A stretch of DNA of 64,000 nucleotides from Pseudomonadota bacterium (GCA_030685065.1 JAUXQH010000155.1:29974-93973), one strand, 5' to 3'; numbered from the stretch's first letter, positions 1 through 9,215 are shown. Program-made: numbers and translations. Notes: a model not told the origin generated them from the sequence alone.

Positions 1-3000
1 GAGGCCGAGGCCGCTCACGCCGAAGTTGGCGTATTGATAGGTGAGGTCGAGATCACGAGCGTTGTAGGCGGATTCTGAAATCCCCCACGGCACCCCGCGC
101 GCGGCCCCGTATGCGATCTGGCGCGCCACCACGAGCCGGTCCGTCTGGTCGAGCAGGCTGCCCTCGGGCGTCGCCATGACCAGCTCGGGCATGAGGTATT
201 CGAACATCGAACCCGACCACGAGACGAGCACGGATCCGGCCCCGACCGGCGTCAGCCTGCGTCCGAGGCGAAACCAATGTGACACCGGTACGTCGCCCTT
301 CGCGATGGCCAGGAAGCTCGCAAGGCGACACTCGGACGCGAGCAGGTCGTACGAGGAGACGTCCAGCCGGCCGTGGTCGACGTTGTATCCGATTGAAAAG
401 AGCCTCTGGTCGGCCTCGTAGAGGAACCCCCACTCCATCTCCTGCGACAGGCGCTCGGCCCGCTCCGCGAGCCGCGTCAGGCGCTCGGCCGGGCTCCCAC
501 GAAAGGGGCTCTCCCACACGGCTCCCTCCCCGGAGGGTGCCGCGTCGAAGAAGCCGCCGTCGACCAGGACGCGGTCCCGGACATGCCCCGCGATCGCCGA
601 GCGCACCATCCGCGCCCAGTCGTACGTGTCCGTGTAGGCCGCCCCGCCCCGCTCCTGCGCCAACGCCTGGGCCGTGTCGACGAACACCTCCGACTTCGCG
701 AGCAGCGCGTCCCAGACCCCGTCCGCGACGCCCCCTCCGTGGAGGATCGCACCGATCTCGTCGGCGCTCTCGACGAGCTGGTGGCTGCGGATGGAGCCGT
801 CGCGTGGGTCGTCCCCGATCGCGGCGATCGCCTCGCGCGCGATTGCGAGCGCATCGGCGATGCCCGCGAAGGCGCGCGGGATCGTGGGCGTGTAGTTCGC
901 GAGCTCGAGGCACGCCTGCTGGAGGGCGAGCAGGTGACCCGCCAGGTTTCCACTGTCGACCGTGGAGACGTAGCGGGGCGTCAGCGGGACGAGGGTGGTG
1001 GTGTCATACCAATTGTACAGGTGCCCGCGGTGCCGCTCCATCGTGTCGAGCGTCCCGAGCGTGGCCTCGATGCGCTCGATGAAGCCGAGCGTTCCGAGCC
1101 AGCCCATGTCGTGCGCCGAGACCGCCGAGAGGACGTACAGCCCGATGTTCGTGGGCGACGTGCGGTGCGCGACGGCCGGCGTCGGATCCTCCTGGTAGTT
1201 GTCCGGCGGCAGGTGGTGGTCGGCGGCCGTCACGAAGGACTCGAAATAGCGCCAGGTGCGGCGTGCGGTCAGCCTGAGCTGGTACGAGCCGCGGTCGTCG
1301 AGCCGAGCGCGGACGCGGGCCACCGGGGGAGCGCTGATCCAGCGGGCGATCACCGGCGACAGGATCCAGAGGGTGGCGAACGAGGCCGCGAGCCCCACCG
1401 AGTGCGGCGCGACACGCACGACCGCGAGCAGCGCGAGCACGGTGAGGCCGACCGAGCGGGCCATCTCGCGCTGAAACGCGCCCAGCTCCAACCGGGACCC
1501 GAGCTTGACCTGCGCCGCGGTCACCCACTCCAGCATGCGGCGCCGCGAAAACGTGAGCCGGTAGAGGGTCCGCACGATCGCGTCGACCATCTGCCAGGCC
1601 TGCTCCGCGAGGAGCGCGATCCCCAGCCCCACGCGGAGCAGCCCGAGCACCAGGTCGCCGCCGATGGCGCGCGCGAAGCTCCTCAGCGCGAGCCCGGAGC
1701 GCCGGGGCAGCAGATCGAGCAGCACCGGCAGGAGCACGGGCACGATCAGGGTGGCCCCGACGAACAGCGTCCACACCCACGGGCGCCCATCGGGGAGGAG
1801 CCAACCGGCGAGCAACGTCGCGAGGCACGCGGGTGCCACCAGCGTCCGCCGCAGGTTGTCGAGCATCTTCCAGCGCCCGATGGCGCTGATCCGGCCGCGG
1901 CCGAGGATCCAGGGCAGGAGCTGCCAGTCCCCGCGCGCCCAGCGATGCTGGCGGGCTGCGGAAACCTGATAGTGAGCGGGGAAGCTCTCGAACAGCTCGA
2001 TATCGGTCAGCAGGCCCGCGCGCGCATGCAGGCCTTCGAACAGATCGTGCGAGAGCATCGTGTTCTCGGGAACCCGGCCCTCGAGCGCGATCTCGAAGGC
2101 GTCCACGTCGTAGATGCCCTTGCCGGTATAGCTGCCTTCACCGAAGAGATCCTGGTAGACGTCCGAGATGGCGAAGGCGTACGGATCGATCCCGGCGGGG
2201 CCGGAGTAGACGCGCTGCGCGACCGTGCCCTCTCCTGTCTCGGGGAGGGTCGGCGTGATGCGCGGCTGCAGGATTCCGTACCCCTCGATGACGCAGTGCG
2301 TCACCGGGTGGTGGACGGCGCGGTTGAGCGGGTGTGCGATCGCGCCGATGAGCCGCTTGGCCGAGCCGTAGGGGAGGCGGGTGTCCGAGTCGAGGGTGAT
2401 GATGTAGCGGATGCCGAGCGCCGTTAGGCTCGCGACGGACACGCCCGCGGAATCCGCGGCCGCTCCGAGCTCCTCGGGGAGGAAGGTCGTGTCGGTCGCG
2501 CCGCGGAGCAAGCGATTGAGCTCGTGGAGCTTCCCGCGCTTGCGCTCCCAGCCCATCCAACACCCTTGCCGCTCGTTCCAGCGGCGCCCGCGGTGGAGGA
2601 GGAAGAACCGTGGCCCCCCCGCGACCGGCCCGTGCCGCTCGTTGAGGGAGGCGATCCTCTCGCGAGCGAGCTCGAGCAGCGTGTCGTCACCGTCCACACG
2701 CTCCGTGAGCGCGTCGGGCCAGTCCGACACCAGGGCGAAGCGCAGATCGCCGTCGTCGTTGGCGAGAAAATGCACCTCGAGGCGCTCGATCAGCGCGTAC
2801 ACCTCGGCCTCGTCCGTCAGGAGCGTGGGGATGACCACCATCGTGCGAAGCTCGGCGGGCACGCCGGACTCGAGCGCCAGCTTCGGCAGCTTGCGTGGGC
2901 CCACGAGGCGCGCCACCGACCGGTTCACCAGCCCGATCGCCATCTCGGAGGCCGGGATCAGCGCGAGGAGTCCGAGCGCCACCCCCTCGAGCACCGAGGC

Positions 3001-4251
3001 GCCCAGCGCGGTGGCCGCCCAGAGCGGCACGGCGAGCACGCCCGCGGTCACGACGCCGATGGCGCCCACGTAGCCGAGCGTCGGCGCGCGGCTCAGGACA
3101 CGCCGAACTGTCTGCAACGCGGGGGCGCGATAGCCGATCTCCACCTCGAGCGCGGCGCGCCCGGTGGAGATCAGGTGGTAGCCCGGGTCCGACTCCCGCG
3201 AGCCCCTGGGAATGCCCGATCCCTTGGCCTTCTCCGAGACCAATTTCCCGATGGCCACCTCTGTCCACGAGGAGTTCCGCGCCAGCTCCTCGACCGCGTG
3301 GCGATAGCGGTCACGCGTGTCGAAGTCGAGCGGGGAGACGGTGGCGTGTCCTCGCAGGGCCGCCTCCAGCAGGCTGACATCCTCCACGAAGTCGGCCCAG
3401 TCCACCGCGGAGAGCGCCCGCATGCTGGTGATTCCGTCCCGCACGGGCCCCTGCATCGCCGCGACCTGCACGTGCTCGGCGCGCACCACGTCCTCGGCCG
3501 TGCTGTTGTGGCGGGAGAGCTGCTCGTTGAGCCAGAGCAGACCGGGGGTGGTCGTCGGGTCGCGGTCACGCAGACGCTGAATGAGCTGCACCGAGAAGGC
3601 CGTGGGCAGCGGCGCGCGCTCGAGGGCCCGCAGCCGGCGTCGGATCTTCAGCACGCGACTGGGATCGAGGAGCGCCTCGGCCAGCTCGTCCGCCTGGGCC
3701 CGCTCCTCGCGGCGGTGAACAATCGAATCGGCCAATCGCCGCAGGTTCTCCACCAGCACCAGGCGCAGGGAGATGGCGATCGCCCACAGCTCGCCGATCG
3801 TCAGCGCCTGGACCTCCTGGTAGGCGCACACGAAGCGCTTGAGGCTCTCCGGATCGAAGCGGCTGTCGGTGTGCTCGACATAGGCCCAGACGAGCGCGTA
3901 CACCCGCGGATACCCCGCCCTCTCCCCGTCGACCAACTTCGGCAGCTCGAAGTAGAATCCGGGTGGAAGATCCTCCTCGATTTCGCGGAGCTGCTCCTCC
4001 ACCAGGCCAAAGTTGTCGATCAACCACTCGGCCGCGGGCGTGACCGCAACGCCGCTCCGGGCGTCCGCCGCGATGATGCGCGCCGCGGCCACGAGCGCGC
4101 GGCGATTGTCCTTGAGCCGGGCGAGCACGGGCCTGCCCTGGTGCCGGCCTGGCAGGATGTGATGCTTCGCCGCCAGCTCTGGGGCGAACTGCTCGAGCCG
4201 ATCGATGCTGTAGAGCTCACCGCGGATGGGCTGGGTGGACGTAATCGTCAA
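1..4251 (-). CDS. ndvB: Cyclic beta-1,2-glucan synthase (NdvB/ChvB type), 3' end outside window
   Basis: Makes cyclic beta-1,2-glucan from UDP-glucose at the inner membrane. The open frame reads without a stop from position 4251 past the left edge, giving 1417 residues of a family that is normally about 2800. About 380 N-terminal soluble residues are followed by hydrophobic segments near 385-440. A GT84-type glycosyltransferase domain comes next, with the metal/UDP-binding Asp pair in TLDSDTR (D621, D623). Further membrane segments follow, then a glucoamylase-like domain from about residue 1020 (TSPTNIGLYVLS; YVSTVDSGNLAGHL; near the edge PWGISESAYNARDLD). The C-terminal GH94-like part that sets ring size lies outside the window. 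No ATG fits. I chose the TTG at 4251, which follows a GGAG; an in-frame stop lies 47 codons upstream. Family identity is secure, the start less so. Confidence 0.93.
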   Translation of the reverse strand, partial: MTITSTQPIRGELYSIDRLEQFAPELAAKHHILPGRHQGRPVLARLKDNRRALVAAARIIAADARSGVAVTPAAEWLIDNFGLVEEQLREIEEDLPPGFYFELPKLVDGERAGYPRVYALVWAYVEHTDSRFDPESLKRFVCAYQEVQALTIGELWAIAISLRLVLVENLRRLADSIVHRREERAQADELAEALLDPSRVLKIRRRLRALERAPLPTAFSVQLIQRLRDRDPTTTPGLLWLNEQLSRHNSTAEDVVRAEHVQVAAMQGPVRDGITSMRALSAVDWADFVEDVSLLEAALRGHATVSPLDFDTRDRYRHAVEELARNSSWTEVAIGKLVSEKAKGSGIPRGSRESDPGYHLISTGRAALEVEIGYRAPALQTVRRVLSRAPTLGYVGAIGVVTAGVLAVPLWAATALGASVLEGVALGLLALIPASEMAIGLVNRSVARLVGPRKLPKLALESGVPAELRTMVVIPTLLTDEAEVYALIERLEVHFLANDDGDLRFALVSDWPDALTERVDGDDTLLELARERIASLNERHGPVAGGPRFFLLHRGRRWNERQGCWMGWERKRGKLHELNRLLRGATDTTFLPEELGAAADSAGVSVASLTALGIRYIITLDSDTRLPYGSAKRLIGAIAHPLNRAVHHPVTHCVIEGYGILQPRITPTLPETGEGTVAQRVYSGPAGIDPYAFAISDVYQDLFGEGSYTGKGIYDVDAFEIALEGRVPENTMLSHDLFEGLHARAGLLTDIELFESFPAHYQVSAARQHRWARGDWQLLPWILGRGRISAIGRWKMLDNLRRTLVAPACLATLLAGWLLPDGRPWVWTLFVGATLIVPVLLPVLLDLLPRRSGLALRSFARAIGGDLVLGLLRVGLGIALLAEQAWQMVDAIVRTLYRLTFSRRRMLEWVTAAQVKLGSRLELGAFQREMARSVGLTVLALLAVVRVAPHSVGLAASFATLWILSPVIARWISAPPVARVRARLDDRGSYQLRLTARRTWRYFESFVTAADHHLPPDNYQEDPTPAVAHRTSPTNIGLYVLSAVSAHDMGWLGTLGFIERIEATLGTLDTMERHRGHLYNWYDTTTLVPLTPRYVSTVDSGNLAGHLLALQQACLELANYTPTIPRAFAGIADALAIAREAIAAIGDDPRDGSIRSHQLVESADEIGAILHGGGVADGVWDALLAKSEVFVDTAQALAQERGGAAYTDTYDWARMVRSAIAGHVRDRVLVDGGFFDAAPSGEGAVWESPFRGSPAERLTRLAERAERLSQEMEWGFLYEADQRLFSIGYNVDHGRLDVSSYDLLASECRLASFLAIAKGDVPVSHWFRLGRRLTPVGAGSVLVSWSGSMFEYLMPELVMATPEGSLLDQTDRLVVARQIAYGAARGVPWGISESAYNARDLDLTYQYANFGVSGLGL

Positions 4252-4576
4252 GGTTGGCTCCGGTGGGCGGACCTGCGCCAATCGATTCGCCCGAGCAGCC
4301 GGTGGTCCTGATTGGGAACTACACGGGCGCGCGGCTCAGCCCCCATTATTTCGCTCGAATAGCGCCACTGTTTACCGAATCGGACAACACTCCGTGTACC
4401 CGAGACATCCCGCGGCTGATCGCGCCGCGGCCTCCGGACCGTGTCGGGACGATGACGCCCATGTCTCGCGCTGTCGACGTGTATGTGATTCGTGACAGTT
4501 GGATTGCCCCAAACCTGGTCCCGGGCGATGAAGGATTCGTACCCCGCCCAAATCGGGCCCGGTCCTGGAGGTTGAC
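4252..4576. other. Divergent intergenic region
   Basis: These 325 bases lie between the glucan synthase start and the small Cys-rich lipoprotein. They must hold the promoters of both genes, but I see no convincing -35/-10 pair. The open frames crossing it have no recognisable protein and no ribosome-binding site. GGAGG at 4567-4571 is the binding site for the GTG at 4577. Confidence 0.5.
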
Positions 4577-4816
4577 GTGAAGATTGCCTTGTTCCTCATT
4601 CTGTCCCTGAGCGCCTGTACGTTTTCCGGCGAGATCGAGCCGAACATCGAGTGTACGAACACGTGTGCCGACGACAAGGAGACCTGCGTCGAAACCTGCG
4701 AGACCGCATGCGCGGACGCCGGTGGCGACACGGACGAGGCGTGCGACACGGACTGCGAGGTCACCTGCACCGACGAGTACGACACGTGCACGCTCGAGTG
4801 CGACTCGCTCGACTGA
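4577..4816 (+). CDS. Small Cys-rich lipoprotein with mirror-symmetric CX3C spacing
   Basis: A 79-residue protein with a GTG start five bases after GGAGG. The leader MKIALFLILSLSAC ends in a lipobox, so the mature protein is probably lipid-anchored. The mature part is acidic and holds ten cysteines spaced 3-6-3-3-10-3-3-6-3, a palindromic pattern. Each half contains a twin CX3C unit (C-x3-C-x6-C-x3-C) plus one more CX3C step. Twin CX3C motifs are known to form disulfide-locked helical hairpins, so two such hairpins joined by a Gly/Asp/Thr loop are likely; metal binding is the alternative. I do not recognise a family. An inverted repeat that could end transcription lies about 50 bases downstream. 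Confidence 0.75.
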   Translation: MKIALFLILSLSACTFSGEIEPNIECTNTCADDKETCVETCETACADAGGDTDEACDTDCEVTCTDEYDTCTLECDSLD

Positions 4817-4868
4817 CCGGCCGGGCGCCCGCCCCCCGCGGTTCCGGGCTGACGCTCGGGGCCGCTTC

Positions 4869-4913
4869 CTCTTTTTGGGCCTTGAAAAAAGGCTTTGGGC
4901 CGCCCAAAAAGAG
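4869..4913. terminator. Inverted repeat between convergent genes, probable bidirectional terminator
   Basis: Perfect 12-base arms CTCTTTTTGGGC (4869-4880) and GCCCAAAAAGAG (4902-4913) enclose a 21-base loop. The loop contains a smaller alternative hairpin (GCCTT/AAGGC). The AT runs lie inside the stem, so this is not a textbook terminator. Its place between the convergent genes ending at 4816 and 4960 supports the call. Confidence 0.5.
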
Positions 4914-4959
4914 AGGCCGGTCGGCGGTGGAACCCGAGGGCCCCACCGCCAGGCCGCGA

Positions 4960-5109
4960 TCAGGCGACGCGCGCCCCGCCGACGAGGCGGACGAGGACCA
5001 CGATGACCGCCAGCACGAGGAGGATGTGAATGAACCCTCCCATCGTGTAGCTGCTGACGAGGCCGAGCAACCAGAGAACGCAGAGAATGACGGCGATGGT
5101 CCAGAGCAT
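4960..5109 (-). CDS. Lmo0937-family (DUF5670) small membrane protein
   Basis: A 49-residue protein made almost wholly of two hydrophobic segments. It begins MLWTIAVILCVLWLL, has the turn YTMGGFIHILL in the middle, and ends in a short basic tail. This layout matches the Lmo0937 family of tiny two-helix inner-membrane proteins common in stress-response regions; the biochemical role is unknown. AAGGA lies about eight bases before the ATG. It follows the coiled-coil gene (stop at 5171) on the same strand by 61 bases and may share its transcript. It is too short for most gene callers. Confidence 0.85.
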   Translation of the reverse strand: MLWTIAVILCVLWLLGLVSSYTMGGFIHILLVLAVIVVLVRLVGGARVA

Positions 5110-5170
5110 GGTTATTTCCTTGAGCTGACTTGGGGTTCTGAGGAGATCACGGAAGGGATCAGGAGTGGGA

Positions 5171-5479
5171 TCAGGAGTGAAAGTGCGAGCGCGCGAGCTT
5201 GGCGCTGTGTTCGAGCTCCGCCCAGGCGGACTCGAAGCCGAACTTGACCTCTTCCCAGGCCTCGCTCGTGGAGTCCTTCAGCTCGGAGAGGCGCACCCGT
5301 GTGATGACGTCCCGGCTGCGGAACTCCTCGGCCACCCGGTGCATCTCCACCTTGGCATCCCCGGCGGCCTGGCTCGCGCGCTCCTCGAGCCGGGTCAAGA
5401 CCTCACGCAAATGGGCGAGCTGCGCCTCACGAGCGGTGGTGTATTGCTCTTTTTCCGAGTGCTGCACGAGCTTCTCCAT
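5171..5479 (-). CDS. Small coiled-coil stress-associated protein
   Basis: A 102-residue charged, helical, soluble protein with no signal peptide or membrane segment. Heptad-like stretches rich in Glu, Lys, Arg, Ala and Leu run from residue 15 to 95, for example REVLTRLEERASQAAGD and SEAWEEVKFGFESAWAELE. The pattern resembles the small coiled-coil proteins that sit next to Lmo0937-type and hemerythrin genes in other proteobacteria. AAGGA lies upstream of the ATG. It is probably co-transcribed with the 49-residue membrane peptide downstream and divergent from the hemerythrin gene. Function unknown; a membrane-stress or scaffold role is inference from context. Confidence 0.75.
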   Translation of the reverse strand: MEKLVQHSEKEQYTTAREAQLAHLREVLTRLEERASQAAGDAKVEMHRVAEEFRSRDVITRVRLSELKDSTSEAWEEVKFGFESAWAELEHSAKLARSHFHS

Positions 5480-5542
5480 TGTGTCACTTCCTTAAGGCGG
5501 CGCCCCGCGCGCGCTCGTCTTCAATGCCGGCGTTGTATCCGT

Positions 5543-5577
5543 GTGTGTCACGGCCGTCGGGGCCGCGCCCGACACAC
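5543..5577. repeat. Inverted repeat in divergent promoter region
   Basis: Seven-base arms GTGTGTC (5543-5549) and GACACAC (5571-5577) flank a GC-rich spacer between the divergent genes starting at 5479 and 5775. It could be an operator or chance in GC-rich DNA. Nothing else is recognisable in the rest of this 295-base gap. Confidence 0.3.
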
Positions 5578-5774
5578 CGAACCCCTGCGCGCAGCTTGGC
5601 ACCGCGTCGGGGGATTCGTGACAATTCCACGTCCCGCGAGACCGTTCATCCACCGGGGTCCGGCGGCCCGACACCGCCTGACGTTTTGCCGATCAGTCTG
5701 ACCGGGCGGCCGCGCCGGAGCATGTGATAGCTCACCACGCGTTCGCACATGGGGGCGCGCTCCTGGAGACTCCC

Positions 5775-6290
5775 ATGGAACACACTCTCGAAGCCAGACG
5801 TCCGTTCCCTCGGTTCGGCTCCCGCGAGGACGCCCAGCGCTCCTCCCAGGCGCCGATCTGTGACGTGATCGAGGCGGACCACACCGAGATCCTCCGGCTG
5901 TTCGAGGCGATCGCGTGGTACGCGGAGGGGGAGGACGAGCGGCTCGACCTGTTCGGTCTGCTTCGTCAGAAGGTGCTCGCCCACATCCGGGCCCAGCGAG
6001 ACGTGACCTATCCTTCCCTCGCGGCCGAGCTGCCGGTGACGGCCCGCTCGATCGAGGACCATCAGGCCATCCACACCGAGCTCGACAACCTCGGGCGAAC
6101 GCCGGCCGGCGACAGGTGGTACGGAGACTTCGCGGCGCTGCACGCCGGTGTTCGGGCCCACATGCAACGGGATCGGCGCTCGTTCTGCTCGCGCCTGAAG
6201 CAGGAGATCCCGCCCGCCGAGCAGATCGCGCTCGGCCGCGCGTACGAGTCTGCGCGGAACGAACACCTCAGGGAGCTTGCCGCCCGATGA
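5775..6290 (+). CDS. Hemerythrin-like (HHE) protein with degraded iron ligands
   Basis: A 171-residue four-helix protein of the hemerythrin HHE family, whose members bind a non-haem di-iron centre for oxygen, NO or iron sensing. Helix 1 has DHTEILRLFEAI, helix 3 has DHQAIHTELD, and helix 4 has HAGVRAHMQRDRRSF. The helices that normally read HxxxEE have HIRAQRD and HMQRDRR instead, so the usual bridging or terminal Glu ligands are missing, unlike the two relatives at 16361 and 49906. I chose the ATG at 5775 because GGAG (5765-5768) precedes it; a longer frame begins 17 codons earlier. Its stop overlaps the cyclase start (ATGA), implying translational coupling. Confidence 0.8.
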   Translation: MEHTLEARRPFPRFGSREDAQRSSQAPICDVIEADHTEILRLFEAIAWYAEGEDERLDLFGLLRQKVLAHIRAQRDVTYPSLAAELPVTARSIEDHQAIHTELDNLGRTPAGDRWYGDFAALHAGVRAHMQRDRRSFCSRLKQEIPPAEQIALGRAYESARNEHLRELAAR

Positions 6291-7501
6291 CGCACGAGAT
6301 CGACCGCCGCGATCAACCCACCGACGAGCGAGCAGGCCACGTCGAGCTCTCCGGCATGACGGACGCCACGCTGGATTGGCTCTGCCGTGACGCGCCCCGC
6401 CTCTCCACCATCGGCGAGGTGTTGGAAGGCCTGTCCGTGCGCCTCGTCGCCGAAGGCGTTCCCCTCGTCCGAGCCTGGCACGGCACCCTTCCGGTCCACC
6501 CGCTCGTCTTCGCGCGCGGCTGGTCGTGGGAGCCCGGGCAGGGCGGCGTGGAGGAGGTGATCTCGCAGGAAGGCCGCTCGGTGGCGCTCGATCACACCAG
6601 CCCACTGCATCGCATCCGGGACGCCGACACCCGGGTGCGTCTGCGGCTGGACAGCCCCAGCGTGCCCGCCTACCCCCTGCTCTCCCGCCTCTATGCGGCC
6701 GGCGCGACCGACTACATCGTCTACGGGCTGCACGGCGGCCGCGTCCGCGCCTCGCTGTCCTTCACGACCAACGAGCCCGGGGGCTTCACCGCGGCCCAGC
6801 TGGCCCGCCTGGACCGCGTCCGGTCCTACGCCGGTGTCACCCTCCAGTCCTTTCACTTGGAAGACCTGGCCTCCACGCTCCTCGGCACCTACCTCGGCAG
6901 CGGCCCGGGAAAGCGCGTGCTAAACGGGCAGGTCCACCGCGGCGATGGAGAGACGCTCCGCGCGGCGACCTGGTTCTGCGATCTACGGGGCTTCACCTCC
7001 GCGAGCGAGAGCCTCCCGTTGCCCGAGCTCCTCCTGCGCCTGAACGATTGGTTCGAGGCGATGGTCGGCGCGGTCGAGGCGCACGGCGGCGAGGTCCTGA
7101 AGTTCATGGGGGATGGGATGCTCGCCGCGTTCACGGAGCCGGATGCCGCGGCCGCGTGTCGCGCGGCGCTTCGGGCCGCGAAGGACGGGGAAGCCAGGAT
7201 CGCGGAAGTGAACAAGCGGCGCGACCGTCGCGAGCGGCCGATCCTCTTCGGGCTGGCCTTGCACTACGGCGACGTGATGTACGGCAACATCGGCGCCCCC
7301 GCGCGGCTCGACTTCACCGTCATCGGCCCGGTGGTGAACCGCGCGGCGCGACTGCAGGCGCTCACCGCCGGCGTCGGACGCACCGTGGTCGTCTCCGAGA
7401 CCTTTGCCAAGCTGTGCGACGAGCCGATGATCTCGCTCGGAATGCACATGATGAAGGGGCTCCCCGAGCCGCTCGAGGTCTTCACTCCCGCTTGGGGGTA
7501 G
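6287..7501 (+). CDS. Class III adenylate cyclase
   Basis: A 404-residue cytoplasmic protein. Residues 1-215 form an N-terminal sensory region that I do not recognise; the catalytic domain lies at about 225-395. The two metal-binding Asp residues sit in FCDLRGFTS (D232) and FMGDGM (D276). K272 and D342 (DFTVIG) are the adenine-specifying pair, and N351 and R355 are transition-state residues, so it should make cAMP. The ATG overlaps the hemerythrin stop by four bases, which suggests the hemerythrin could feed this cyclase; that is inference. It converges on the hybrid kinase ending at 7511 with a nine-base gap. Confidence 0.92.
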   Translation: MTHEIDRRDQPTDERAGHVELSGMTDATLDWLCRDAPRLSTIGEVLEGLSVRLVAEGVPLVRAWHGTLPVHPLVFARGWSWEPGQGGVEEVISQEGRSVALDHTSPLHRIRDADTRVRLRLDSPSVPAYPLLSRLYAAGATDYIVYGLHGGRVRASLSFTTNEPGGFTAAQLARLDRVRSYAGVTLQSFHLEDLASTLLGTYLGSGPGKRVLNGQVHRGDGETLRAATWFCDLRGFTSASESLPLPELLLRLNDWFEAMVGAVEAHGGEVLKFMGDGMLAAFTEPDAAAACRAALRAAKDGEARIAEVNKRRDRRERPILFGLALHYGDVMYGNIGAPARLDFTVIGPVVNRAARLQALTAGVGRTVVVSETFAKLCDEPMISLGMHMMKGLPEPLEVFTPAWG

Positions 7502-7510
7502 CCCCGCCCG

Positions 7511-9073
7511 CTACGACGGCGGCAGGGTCCTCGGGAGCGTGAAGCTGAAGGTGGCGCCCTTGTCGAGCTCGGCGTACGCCGAGAGTTCGCCACCGTGCCG
7601 CTCCATCACCCGCTTGACGGTGATGAGCCCGATGCCGTTCCCCTCGAACTCGTCCTGGCGATGCAGGCGTTGGAAGGCGCCGAACAGCGCGGACGCATAG
7701 GCCATGTCGAAGCCCGCTCCGTCATCCCGGACGAAGTAGGCGCCGGTCTCGGCGTTCTCCCCGACCTCGATCGTGGGGGAAGCGGTCTTCGACGTGAACT
7801 TCCAGGCGTTCCGGAGCAGGTTGTCCAACGCGATGCGCAGCAGGCGGGAGTCGCCTTCGGTGATCAGCCCCGGCGTGATGCGCGTGGTGACGTGCCGCTC
7901 CGGAGCCTCCCTCGCGAGCTCGGCGAGACAGCTCGCGGCCAGCTCGCTCAGGTTGACCGGCTCGCGCCGCATCGCGTCGTGTGAGCAGTGGGAGAGATGG
8001 AGGAGATCGTTGATGAGGGCGTCCATCCAGCCCGCCGCCGAGTGAATCCGCGTGAGGAGATCCTGGCCTTCCTCGTCGAGCAACGGACTGTAGTCCTCCA
8101 ACAGCGTCGTGCTGAAGCCGGCGATGCTCCGCAACGGTGCCCGAAGGTCGTGCGCTACCGCCGAATTGAACATCTCGAGCTCGCGGTTCGAGAACTCGAT
8201 CTCGCCGTTCGCGGCCTGGAGCTGCTCCGCCGTCGTGCGCAGCACGCTGTTCGCCTCCTCCAGGGCCTGCCGCGCGAGGTGGCGCTCCGTGACGTTTTGA
8301 CGAATCCCCTGGACGTGCGCGGGCTCGTCGGGCGCGTCGTCGACGACCACGGCCTCGTCGAGCACCCACACCACGCGGTCATCCGCGGCGAGCATGCGGT
8401 ACTCGGTCGAGAACGGCACCCGCCTGGAAACCGCGCTCGCGAAGTCGCTGCACACCTGTTCGCGGTCCTCCGGGTGGACCCGCTTCACCCAGAGCTCGCA
8501 GTCCTTCACGAACGCATCGGCCACGAATCCGAGGATCCCCTCGATCTGGGGGCTCATGTACCGGTTGGCTCCAAACGCCCCGAGCTCCGCCGAGTACACG
8601 GCCACTGGGGTCTTCTCCACCAGGCGGCGATAGCGTGCTTCTGATGCGGCGAGTTGAATGGCCTGCTGCTCGATGAGCGCGCGCTTGCGCGCGAGGTCGA
8701 CGAACGCGGCGACCTTCGAGCACAACATGTCCGCGGGCACCGGCTTGAACAGGTAATCGACCGCCCCCAGGCGATAGCCGCGTGCCACATGCTCGTCCGC
8801 CTGGCTGATCGCGGTCACGAAGATGATGGGGACATCCCGCGTGCGTGCGCGTTTCCGGATGATCTCGGCGGTCTGGAAACCGTCCATGACGGGCATCTGC
8901 ACGTCCATGAGGATCGCGCAGAACTCGCGTCGCAACAGGCACGTGAGGGCCTCCGCCCCGGACAGCGCGGTCACGACCTCCGCGCCGACCCCCTCCAACG
9001 CCGCCGACATCGCGAGAATGTTCGCCGGGTTGTCGTCGACCAGGAGTACGCTGACGTCGAAGGGCTGACTCAT
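7511..9073 (-). CDS. REC-PAS histidine kinase
   Basis: A 520-residue soluble kinase. A receiver domain (about residues 8-125) has its phospho-acceptor D57 in MDVQMP and the conserved Lys in FKPV. A PAS/PAC domain spans about 145-270 and a short coiled coil 265-300. The phospho-acceptor H308 is in AVAHDLRAPLRS, the phytochrome/bacteriophytochrome-like HisKA class. The ATPase domain has DNLLRNAWKF (N-box), DDGAGFD (G1) and GNGIGL (G2), so it looks active. There are no membrane segments. The layout suggests a kinase tuned by phosphorylation of its own N-terminal receiver. It is divergent from the response-regulator gene at 9322, a likely partner, and has no clear ribosome-binding site. Confidence 0.9.
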   Translation of the reverse strand: MSQPFDVSVLLVDDNPANILAMSAALEGVGAEVVTALSGAEALTCLLRREFCAILMDVQMPVMDGFQTAEIIRKRARTRDVPIIFVTAISQADEHVARGYRLGAVDYLFKPVPADMLCSKVAAFVDLARKRALIEQQAIQLAASEARYRRLVEKTPVAVYSAELGAFGANRYMSPQIEGILGFVADAFVKDCELWVKRVHPEDREQVCSDFASAVSRRVPFSTEYRMLAADDRVVWVLDEAVVVDDAPDEPAHVQGIRQNVTERHLARQALEEANSVLRTTAEQLQAANGEIEFSNRELEMFNSAVAHDLRAPLRSIAGFSTTLLEDYSPLLDEEGQDLLTRIHSAAGWMDALINDLLHLSHCSHDAMRREPVNLSELAASCLAELAREAPERHVTTRITPGLITEGDSRLLRIALDNLLRNAWKFTSKTASPTIEVGENAETGAYFVRDDGAGFDMAYASALFGAFQRLHRQDEFEGNGIGLITVKRVMERHGGELSAYAELDKGATFSFTLPRTLPPS

Positions 9074-9215
9074 GGAATTGCCTGTACGTTGGAACCCGCG
9101 ACAGGGGAGGAAGCGGGCACGGACGTGTTAGAAATGGGGTCGCTGCCGGTGTCATGGACAATACCACCTTTCATCAGTGGCACCTCCTCGATGTTACACA
9201 AACGGCACGCTTCCA

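Noticed and set aside
583..2427. 614-codon plus-strand open frame
   Set aside because: Lies opposite the glucan synthase, is Arg/Glu/His-rich with no domain, and is typical of antisense frames in high-GC DNA.
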